A stretch of DNA of 64,000 nt. It comes from Rhodococcus sp. IEGM 1381. Lineage in GTDB: Bacteria; Actinomycetota; Actinomycetes; Mycobacteriales; Mycobacteriaceae. The DNA lies in contig NZ_JASHKQ010000017.1 of the NCBI RefSeq assembly GCF_030056795.1, forward strand, positions 1 to 64,000, written 5' to 3'. The position numbers and the translations under genes are program-made. Shown in pieces: positions 57,519-64,000 of the stretch (positions are counted from its first letter, which is position 1; each line of letters opens with the position of its first letter). The notes below the pieces were generated by a model. The model had not been told where the DNA came from. It did no database searches and was given only the letters and a program-made list of their open reading frames with translations.

Positions 57519-58159
57519 AACTGTTCCTGTCGTCGTACCGATTCGGCGGCCACTCCGACGCCTTCGTCCAACTCACCGGGCCGCCCTCCGATCTCGCCGT
57601 CATTGCGAACGCGTCGGACGCGTGGCCCGCCGCGGCACGCGATTCCTCGCTTCGCAGCGAGTTCGGCCCGCTGCGCGCTCTCGGGTATCGACCGGCAGAG
57701 GTGGATCTACGCGAATACGCGGGTCGGCCGGCGGCGTTCGAGCGTGCCCTCGAAGGATTCGGTGCGGTGTGGGTGCGCGGCGGCAACACGTTCGTCCTGC
57801 GCGCCCAGCTCGCCCGCTCGGGCGCAGACAAAATTCTGATCGAGCGTGTTCGAGGGAACTCCATCGCCTACGGCGGTTACAGCGCGGGTGCGTGTGTGGC
57901 GGCTCCGTCACTGATCGGAGTCGAGGACGCGGACGACCCCGGCGAGGTTCGACCCGCCACCGGCATCGACACGCTATGGGACGGGCTGAATCTGGTGGAC
58001 TTCTCGATCGTCCCCCACCTGAATTCCGTTCTGGATAACAACGATTCGGGATGGGCTACTCTGCAACGCTTACGCCGCGATGGCGTTGACTGTCACGGTT
58101 TGACCGACGAACAGGCCATCGTTGTCGATGTTTCGGGGACTCGGATTCTGGGTGGTTGA
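57515..58159 (+). CDS. peptidase S51 / dipeptidase E-like protein
   Basis: 214 residues from GTG 57515. Class I glutamine-amidotransferase-like fold with the nucleophile Ser in the elbow YGGYSAGACVAAPSL (about residue 124) and VWVRGGNTFVLR upstream, as in dipeptidase E and cyanophycinase relatives; the His region is IVPHLNSV. Translationally coupled to the HIT gene. Substrate unknown. Confidence 0.85.
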   Translation: MKLFLSSYRFGGHSDAFVQLTGPPSDLAVIANASDAWPAAARDSSLRSEFGPLRALGYRPAEVDLREYAGRPAAFERALEGFGAVWVRGGNTFVLRAQLARSGADKILIERVRGNSIAYGGYSAGACVAAPSLIGVEDADDPGEVRPATGIDTLWDGLNLVDFSIVPHLNSVLDNNDSGWATLQRLRRDGVDCHGLTDEQAIVVDVSGTRILGG

Positions 58160-58166
58160 ACGCCGA

Positions 58167-58478
58167 TCAACCCAGGCGGGCCAGTGGAGCCAGCCGATCG
58201 AGTGACGACCACGCCAGGGAGCATCGCCGTGCGGTCATCTCGTCCGCGTCGAGGACGAGCATGTCGAACAACTGGCGCGGTGCCGCTCGCCACGAGTCCG
58301 CAATGTGCGACACGGTGGCTTTCTCGAACAGCCCGGACTGTGTCAAGGCCTGAACCCACTCGTCGATCTCACCTCGATGGATCCGCTCGATGGTGTCGTA
58401 TTCGACTCCGCCGCCGAGAAATTCGTACGAGAACATCGCCGCCACGTAGCTCCAGGAGTCACTTCCGGGATCGATCAT
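58167..58478 (-). CDS. small protein of unknown function, paralogue of 52288-52614
   Basis: 103 residues from ATG 58478 with a strong AAGGAGG eight bases upstream; the frame is open much further but that part is Ser/Arg-rich shadow sequence. Shared with the 52288 protein: a helix with aromatic residues and YEF or NEF, EWVQALTQSGLF, VSHIADSW, and a DE-x-TARR segment. Predicted helical and cytoplasmic. Stands alone, facing the S51 gene. Confidence 0.8.
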   Translation of the reverse strand: MIDPGSDSWSYVAAMFSYEFLGGGVEYDTIERIHRGEIDEWVQALTQSGLFEKATVSHIADSWRAAPRQLFDMLVLDADEMTARRCSLAWSSLDRLAPLARLG

Positions 58479-58583
58479 GGTGCAGCCTCCTTGTCGACTC
58501 GCGTCACATGGGGCGCGAGGTTCGCTGCGCTGGACGCTAGCGTGGCGAACTACAAGATTGCGTGTCGACGACGCATCGATCTG

Positions 58584-58606
58584 GTAACGCCTGAGGCTGG
58601 TGTTAC
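58584..58606. promoter_or_regulatory. inverted repeat between small-protein and oxidase genes
   Basis: GTAACGCC (58584-58591), seven bases, GGTGTTAC (58599-58606): 8-base arms with one mismatch in the 232-base divergent gap. Size and position suit an operator for either gene. Nothing identifies the regulator. Confidence 0.4.
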
Positions 58607-58710
58607 TGATGTGACTCGATACGCGCGAAGGCATCCCTCGTCCGCATCTCACCCGAGGTCGTGACAGACTCGAGTGGCGACGGTCACATTTTCGACGTGA
58701 GGAGAACCGG

Positions 58711-60093
58711 ATGTCGGTGACGACGGAAGCAGATGCCCGCCTGACCGAACTCGAATCGCTGCTTCCTGCCGGTGCTGTGGTCACGGACCCGGATATCACC
58801 GAGGGATACCGACGCGATTGGGCCAAGGACCCCAATGCAGGTACCCCACTGGCAGTGGTCCGCGCACAGTCGACCGAGGACGTTCGGGCCGTCATGCGCT
58901 GGGCCACCGAACACAACGTGGCGGTTGTTCCTCGCGGTGCCGGTTCGGGCTTGTCGGGCGGTGCCACCGCTGTCGACGGCGGAATCGTTCTCACCACGGA
59001 GTTGATGCGCGAGATCACCGTCGATCCGGTGACCCGCATCGCCGTCGTACAACCCGGGCTGCTCAACGCCGAAGTCAAGAAGGCAGTCGCCGAGCACGGC
59101 CTGTGGTACCCGCCGGATCCGTCGTCGTTCGAGATGTGTTCCATCGGCGGCAATGCGGCCACCAACGCCGGCGGACTGTGCTGCGTGAAGTACGGCGTCA
59201 CCACCGATTACGTTCTCGGACTCGAGGTCGTCCTCGCCGATGGGACTGCCGTCCGACTCGGCGGACCACGCCTGAAAGATGTTGCGGGACTGTCCCTTGC
59301 GAAGCTCTTCGTCGGATCCGAGGGCACCCTGGGCATCATCACCGAGATCACTCTTCGATTGATCCCGGCGCAACCTCCGGCCAGCACCGTGGTCGCATCG
59401 TTCGCGTCCGTGCACGATGCGACGACTGCCATTCTGGCCATCACCCGTACCTTGCGGCCGTCGATGCTCGAGTTCATGGACCGCGCGTCCATCTGTGCCG
59501 TCGAGGACGCCATGAAGATGGGACTCGACCGCGAGGCCGCGGCGATGCTCATCGCTCGGTCCGACTCCCCCGGTGCCGATCGGGGGCGCGAAACAGAGAT
59601 CATGGCAGCCGCGTGCGCCGAGGCCGGTGCCTCGGACGTATTCACCACCGACGACCCCGACGAGGGTGAGGCCTTCGCTGCCGCACGGCGGTTCGCCATT
59701 CCCGCGGTCGAACGACTCGGCAGCCTGCTGCTCGAGGACGTCGGTGTTCCGCTGCCTGCCCTCCCGGCCCTCGTCGATGGAATCGCCGAGCTGTCCGCGA
59801 AGTACGACGTACTGGTCGCCGTCATCGCTCACGCCGGCGATGGCAACACTCACCCACTGATCGTGTTCGACCCCGAGGACGCCGATATGACCCGCCGAGC
59901 CAACGTCGCCTTCGGAGCGATCATGGATCTGGCAATTTCGTTGGGCGGCACCATCACCGGCGAACACGGCGTCGGTCGACTCAAGAAGGCGTGGCTACCC
60001 GATCAAGTCGGAGAAGACGTCATGGAACTCACCCGCCGCATCAAGACTGCCCTCGATCCGGCGGGCATCCTCAACCCGGGTGCTGTGCTCTGA
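58711..60093 (+). CDS. FAD-linked oxidase (glycolate/D-lactate dehydrogenase GlcD family)
   Basis: 460 residues. The PCMH FAD-binding domain has VVPRGAGSGLSGGATA, DPSSFEMCSIGGNAATNAGG and FVGSEGTLGIITEITL; the C-terminal FAD-oxidase domain has AHAGDGNTHPLI and GGTITGEHGVGRLKKAWL. Oxidises a 2-hydroxy acid; which one is not evident, since GlcE and GlcF partners are absent. GAGGAG precedes ATG 58711. The stop abuts the stop of the facing aminotransferase gene. Confidence 0.92.
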   Translation: MSVTTEADARLTELESLLPAGAVVTDPDITEGYRRDWAKDPNAGTPLAVVRAQSTEDVRAVMRWATEHNVAVVPRGAGSGLSGGATAVDGGIVLTTELMREITVDPVTRIAVVQPGLLNAEVKKAVAEHGLWYPPDPSSFEMCSIGGNAATNAGGLCCVKYGVTTDYVLGLEVVLADGTAVRLGGPRLKDVAGLSLAKLFVGSEGTLGIITEITLRLIPAQPPASTVVASFASVHDATTAILAITRTLRPSMLEFMDRASICAVEDAMKMGLDREAAAMLIARSDSPGADRGRETEIMAAACAEAGASDVFTTDDPDEGEAFAAARRFAIPAVERLGSLLLEDVGVPLPALPALVDGIAELSAKYDVLVAVIAHAGDGNTHPLIVFDPEDADMTRRANVAFGAIMDLAISLGGTITGEHGVGRLKKAWLPDQVGEDVMELTRRIKTALDPAGILNPGAVL

Positions 60094-61404
60094 TCACCCG
60101 TCCACGGTGAACCCGTCTGCCACCGTCAGAACCTCGTCGAGGATTTCCAGTCCCTGACGAATCTCGTCCTCGGACGTCGTCAGCGGCGGCGCGATCTGTA
60201 GTCGGTTGCCTGCAACGAACGGCCACAGACCGCGTGACTTCGCCGCCGCGGTCAAGGTGCCCATTGCCGCCGCATCCTTGCCCGACGCGGCAAAGGGCAC
60301 CAGCGGCTCTCGGGTCGTGCCATCTTTGACCAGTTCGACGGCCCAGAAGAATCCCTTGCCGCGCACCTCGCCCACGCTGGGATGAGACTCGGCCAGCTTG
60401 CACAGGCCCGCACCGAGTACGTCCTCGCCGACATGACGCACGTGCGGAAGGATTTTGTCTCGCTCGAACACTCCGATGGACGCCACGCCCGCGGCGCACC
60501 CGAGCACGTGGCCGGAGTAGGTCAACCCGCCCGGATAGGCTTTGTGGTCGAACTGCGAGGCGATCTTCTCCGAGATCACGACCCCGCCGAGGGGTACGTA
60601 TCCGGAGTTGACGCCCTTGGCGAACGTGATCAGATCCGGTGTCACATCCCAGGCCTGACATGCGAACCATTCGCCGATCCGCCCGAACCCGACCATCACT
60701 TCGTCGGCGATGTCCACGATTCCGTACTTGTCGCACAACGCGCGAACCCCGGCGAGGTATCCGGGCGGCGGAATCAACACACCGTTGGTACCGATGACCG
60801 ATTCGAGGATCAGTCCGGCGATGTTCTGCGCACCCTCGAGCACGATGACCTGTTCGAGATGCGCCAGCGCTGCGGCCGTCTCGTCCTCGGGAGTCGTTGT
60901 GCCCCAGGGTGACCGATACGGATAAGGTCCGAAAAACCGTACGACGTCCACATTGGTCGGTTCGGTGCCCCATCGCCGCGGCTCACCGGTGAGACCGATC
61001 GCAACTCCGGTTCCGCCGTGGTAGGAGCGATACGCGGCAAGCATCTTCGTACGCCCGGTGTGCTGCCGCGCCAGCCGCACCGCATGCTCGACGGCTTCTG
61101 CGCCTCCGGTCGTGAAGAACACCCGGTTCAGATCACCCGGGGCGCGTTCGGCTATCAACGCGGCGAGTTCACTGCGCTTGTTGTTGGCCACGGTCGGAGA
61201 AATAGTCGTCAGCACCTGGGCCTGTTCGACGATGGCGGCCACCACGTCGGGGTGTTGATGTCCGAGATTGACGTTGACCAATTGGGAAGAGAAGTCCAGG
61301 TATCGGTTGCCCTTGTCGTCCCAGAACCACGACCCCTCGGCACCCTCGACGGTGATCGGGTTCAGTTCGGCCTGCGCCGACCAGGAGTAGAACACGTGAT
61401 CCAT
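60094..61404 (-). CDS. class III aminotransferase (omega-amino acid type)
   Basis: 436 residues. PLP enzyme of fold type I, class III: FFTTGGAEAVEHAVRLARQ, YRSYHGGTGVAIGLTG, DEVMVGFGRIGEWFACQ and the PLP lysine in LITFAKGVNSGYVPLGG. It resembles aminotransferases acting on terminal amines (beta-alanine, taurine, pyrimidine breakdown). It directly follows the ABC binding-protein gene with no gap, so it probably acts on the imported compound. Confidence 0.9.
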   Translation of the reverse strand: MDHVFYSWSAQAELNPITVEGAEGSWFWDDKGNRYLDFSSQLVNVNLGHQHPDVVAAIVEQAQVLTTISPTVANNKRSELAALIAERAPGDLNRVFFTTGGAEAVEHAVRLARQHTGRTKMLAAYRSYHGGTGVAIGLTGEPRRWGTEPTNVDVVRFFGPYPYRSPWGTTTPEDETAAALAHLEQVIVLEGAQNIAGLILESVIGTNGVLIPPPGYLAGVRALCDKYGIVDIADEVMVGFGRIGEWFACQAWDVTPDLITFAKGVNSGYVPLGGVVISEKIASQFDHKAYPGGLTYSGHVLGCAAGVASIGVFERDKILPHVRHVGEDVLGAGLCKLAESHPSVGEVRGKGFFWAVELVKDGTTREPLVPFAASGKDAAAMGTLTAAAKSRGLWPFVAGNRLQIAPPLTTSEDEIRQGLEILDEVLTVADGFTVDG

Positions 61405-62541
61405 CTACTTGCCGCCTTCCTCCAGTGTGACCTCCATCGGAGCGTACGACTCTCCGGTGACGTCCACACCGTCGGCCTTCAACAAATCCAATGCCTTGCC
61501 GACGTACTCGTTGGTGTAGGCCTCGGCATCGGGATAAGCGGTGAGCACCGTCGAGCCCTCTGCGTTCTTCGTGGTTTTCGCGATGTCCACGGTTTGCTGC
61601 CAGGCGGCCTCGTCGATCATCCCGATGCCTTCGCCCGACGGCCAGATCAACTTGTTGACTTCGTTGACCTGCCAGAGCTGATGGCTCGCGCCGAGCGTAG
61701 ACCCCGCAGCGACGGTGATGTCGCGGCACTTCTCGACGTTGTCTCGGCAGAAGATCCAGCCCTTCAGCGAGGCCGCCAGGAATTTGACGGTCTGATCCTG
61801 GTAGGCCTCGTCGGAGAGCTTGTCCGTGTTGGCCCAGATCGCGTCCTGCAACATGGCAACCCCGTCGTCGTTCCAGTTCAGCGAACTGAAGTCGTCCGCC
61901 GTGTACAGCGAGCCGGTCGCAGGGTTCACAGTCTCGAGCAGCTGTGCGTACTCGTTGTACGACATAGCCTGTGCAGCAGCGATATCGCCGGACAGCAGGC
62001 CGTTCATGTCGAACTGCTGCTGCACCAACGTGACGTCGGATGGACTCACCCCGGCTTGGGTCATACCGGCGAACAACTCGAATTCGTTGCCGTAGCCCCA
62101 GTTTCCGACGGTCTTGCCACGAAGGTCGGCGGGTGAGGCGATGTTCTGATCCTTGAACGAGACCTGCAACGTGCCGGATTTCTGGTAGATCTGAGCGACG
62201 TCGGTGATGCCCGCCCCGGCCTCGCGGGAGGCGAGCGCTTTCGGCACCCACGCGACGGCATAATCGGCCTGTCCCTGCGCCAGCACGGTCTGCGGAACGA
62301 TATCCGTTCCGCCGTCCAATATTTCGACGTTCAGTCCCTGCTCGGCGTAGAAGCCCTGGTCGACGGCCGCCAGATAGCCCGCGAACTGGCCCTGCTTGAA
62401 CCACTGCAATTGCAGCTTGATCGTGGTGTTCCCGTCGGCACCGGTATCGGTTTCGGTCGTGGTGGTGCTGCAGGCCGAGGCGACTACCGCCAGTGCCATG
62501 GCGACGGCCAGCAGGCGTCGGGGGGTTCGAGTGATCTTCAC
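61405..62541 (-). CDS. ABC transporter substrate-binding lipoprotein (NMT1/THI5-like)
   Basis: 378 residues from GTG 62541, preceded by AGGAGAG; a longer frame upstream is not coding. Signal peptide with lipobox VVASAC (Cys24). The NMT1/THI5 domain has LQWFKQGQFAGYLAAVDQGFY, QADYAVAWVPKAL and GNWGYGNEFELFAG. Family members bind pyrimidines (HMP precursors), taurine, sulfonates or similar. The ligand here is unknown. Confidence 0.9.
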   Translation of the reverse strand: MKITRTPRRLLAVAMALAVVASACSTTTTETDTGADGNTTIKLQLQWFKQGQFAGYLAAVDQGFYAEQGLNVEILDGGTDIVPQTVLAQGQADYAVAWVPKALASREAGAGITDVAQIYQKSGTLQVSFKDQNIASPADLRGKTVGNWGYGNEFELFAGMTQAGVSPSDVTLVQQQFDMNGLLSGDIAAAQAMSYNEYAQLLETVNPATGSLYTADDFSSLNWNDDGVAMLQDAIWANTDKLSDEAYQDQTVKFLAASLKGWIFCRDNVEKCRDITVAAGSTLGASHQLWQVNEVNKLIWPSGEGIGMIDEAAWQQTVDIAKTTKNAEGSTVLTAYPDAEAYTNEYVGKALDLLKADGVDVTGESYAPMEVTLEEGGK

Positions 62542-62552
62542 GTTCAACTCTC

Positions 62553-63296
62553 CTAGGTACGACGGCGGGACACGAGCTTCTCGAGCAAGAGAACGACCAT
62601 AAAGAAGAGCAACCCGACTGCGATGGCACCCACGACGTAGGCCCATGCCCGGGGGTAAGCGGTGTTCGCAGCGGCGGAGGTGATCCGCGACCCCAAACCG
62701 TTCTGCAGTCCACCGAAGTACTCGCAGATGATGGCAGCAATGACAGCATTCGGAGCAGCAACCCGCAACCCGGTGAAGATGTGTGGCACCGCGGACGGGA
62801 GCCGAACGATGCGCGTGAACTGCCAGCCGCCGACCGCGTACGACGTCATCAGGTCCTGATGCACCGGTGATATCTGACGGAGTCCTTTTGCCGCACTGAC
62901 GAATACCGGGAAGAACACGACGATGGTCACGACGAGGCGGCGTGGTAGATCGGTGGTCGAGGAGAACATCGAGTTGAACACCGGGGCGAGGGCGACGATG
63001 GGAACCGCTGCGGCACCCGCCGCCAGCGGAGTGAGAAGTTCGTCGACGATCCTGAGGCGAACGGCCGATATCGCTGCGAGAAGACCGAGGACCGATCCTG
63101 CGATCAATCCCACCAACGCATTGGTTCCGGTTGCCACACTTGCCGATCCGATGTTGCCGACGTTACGAGCGAACTGTTCGGCAATCGCACTCGGTGAGGG
63201 AAGGAGAAACGACGGTACCCCGGCGACGACGGTCAGCAACTGCCACAACCCGAGCAGGACAACACCGAACACCACCGGCGGCAGCCAGACTTTCAT
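62553..63296 (-). CDS. ABC transporter permease (SsuC/ThiX type)
   Basis: 247 residues, six membrane helices. The EAA-type loop appears around SAAKGLRQISPVHQDLMTSY-x-GG and RLPSAVPHIFTGLRVAAPNAV. ATG 63296 overlaps the ATPase stop by four bases. Partner of the flanking binding protein and ATPase. Confidence 0.92.
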   Translation of the reverse strand: MKVWLPPVVFGVVLLGLWQLLTVVAGVPSFLLPSPSAIAEQFARNVGNIGSASVATGTNALVGLIAGSVLGLLAAISAVRLRIVDELLTPLAAGAAAVPIVALAPVFNSMFSSTTDLPRRLVVTIVVFFPVFVSAAKGLRQISPVHQDLMTSYAVGGWQFTRIVRLPSAVPHIFTGLRVAAPNAVIAAIICEYFGGLQNGLGSRITSAAANTAYPRAWAYVVGAIAVGLLFFMVVLLLEKLVSRRRT

Positions 63297-64000
63297 CGGA
63301 GATCCGCACCACGGATTATGCGCCCGTGCAGTGCATCCCGAACCGAGGTGATGGCGGCGAAGAAGTCCGCCGATTCACGAGGGTCCCCGTCGGATTCGAA
63401 GGTGTCGATCGTGAGCGTGCCCACGATCCTCCCCGGCCGGGGAGACATCACGACCACTCGATCGGACAGATACACCGCTTCGGGAATGGAGTGGGTCACG
63501 AACACCACTGCTGCTCTCGACTCCTCGGCTATGCGCAGCAAGTCGTTCTGCATCTTCTCGCGCGTCATCTCGTCGAGTGCGCCGAACGGCTCGTCCATCA
63601 GCAACAGTCCCGGCGTTCGGGCCAATGCACGAGCGATCGCCACGCGTTGCTGCATACCGCCGGACAGCTGGCTGGGGAAGCTCTCCGCAAAATCGGTGAG
63701 TCCCACGAGCTCGAGCAGTTCGCGTACCCGTTCCGCGCGTTCTCGTTTGGACACCTTGTGCAGCTCCAGCGGCAACGCAACGTTCGACTGCACTGTTCGC
63801 CAATCGAGCAGCCCTGCCTGTTGAAATGCGATGCCGTACTTCTGTTCGACGCGAGCTTGCCGCGCCGTCAGACCGAACACCGACACCGCGCCGGAAGTGG
63901 GTTGCTCGAGATCTGCGATGACGCGAAGCAGCGTCGACTTGCCGCAGCCGGAAGGGCCGATCAAGGATACGAATTCGCCGGGGGCGATCGACAGCGACAC
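63293..64000 (-). CDS. ABC transporter ATP-binding protein (5' end outside window)
   Basis: At least 235 residues; the reading frame is open at base 64000 and the visible part starts just before Walker A, so the N-terminal about 20-30 residues lie beyond the edge. Walker A GPSGCGKST, Q-loop FQQAGLL, signature LSGGMQQRVAIARAL, Walker B LLLMDEPFGALDE and the switch His in VFVTHSIPEAV are complete. Belongs to the SsuB/TauB-type group. Confidence 0.93.
   Translation of the reverse strand: MSLSIAPGEFVSLIGPSGCGKSTLLRVIADLEQPTSGAVSVFGLTARQARVEQKYGIAFQQAGLLDWRTVQSNVALPLELHKVSKRERAERVRELLELVGLTDFAESFPSQLSGGMQQRVAIARALARTPGLLLMDEPFGALDEMTREKMQNDLLRIAEESRAAVVFVTHSIPEAVYLSDRVVVMSPRPGRIVGTLTIDTFESDGDPRESADFFAAITSVRDALHGRIIRGADLR

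Noticed and set aside
58167-59204. 345-residue version of the small protein at 58167-58478
   Set aside because: The extension is a Ser/Arg/Thr-rich shadow of the FAD oxidase gene; ATG 58478 has a near-perfect Shine-Dalgarno.

Overview
The window is GC-rich actinobacterial chromosome. It is most consistent with Rhodococcus in the broad sense (Nocardiaceae): the gene order argS-lysA-hom-thrC-thrB-rho-rpmE-prfA-prmC-sua5-wecA-atpIBEFHAGDC-DUF2550-adenosyltransferase-murA-rRNA operon is, as I recall it, that of Mycobacterium tuberculosis Rv1292 to Rv1315 plus rrs. MurA carries Asp in place of the catalytic Cys, as mycobacterial MurA does. The assignment is from gene order and protein character, not from a database search.

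Layout. 1-270: leader and promoters of an rRNA operon on the minus strand, whose 16S gene lies just outside the left edge. 395-2574: a flavin-type pyridoxamine-oxidase-like protein divergent from a MocR/PdxR regulator, with GACAGT repeats between them. 2567-27179: the conserved core, almost all on the minus strand. It runs from argS (27179) through lysine/threonine biosynthesis, Rho, ribosomal protein L31, release factor 1 and its methyltransferase PrmC, threonylcarbamoyl-AMP synthase and WecA into the complete F1Fo ATP synthase, then murA. The adenosyltransferase gene is the only one in this block on the plus strand.

27399-32710: mostly plus-strand small genes (DUF3105 and DUF305 pair, tRNA-Arg, coiled-coil protein, methyltransferase, a truncated DUF2254 remnant beside tRNA-Cys, MarR regulator, Hsp70-like ATPase-fold protein). 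32721-38108: a tightly overlapped valine-degradation operon (mmsA, isobutyryl-CoA dehydrogenase, HIBYL-CoA hydrolase, mmsB, enoyl-CoA hydratase). 38187-41767: SNF2-family helicase with a SWIM zinc-finger partner. 41871-44432: quinone-oxidoreductase-like enzyme, secreted HNH nuclease, shikimate-dehydrogenase-like enzyme. 44434-49268: N-acetylglucosamine uptake and catabolism (nagB, nagA, PTS EIIC; divergent EIIB and EIIA; GntR regulator).

49451-53909: BenE-type transporter, thioesterase, phosphotransferase, a small unknown protein and a membrane protein. 53962-56824: three-subunit proton-translocating transhydrogenase. 57078-58478: HIT protein, S51-type peptidase and a second copy of the small unknown family. 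58711-64000: FAD-linked oxidase facing a class III aminotransferase plus an ABC uptake system that runs off the right edge.

Main observations: atpB seems to start at CTG; a perfect CRP/GlxR-type site lies beside one of two paralogous unknown proteins; Rho has a long Asn/Arg-rich disordered insert and its own distal promoter; at least seven genes look leaderless, with a TANNNT box 6-8 bases before the start codon; and there are several strong hairpins or operator-like repeats. I found no CRISPR array, prophage, insertion sequence or clear horizontally acquired island. No strongly supported new multi-gene system is visible; the small paralogous family is the best novelty candidate.
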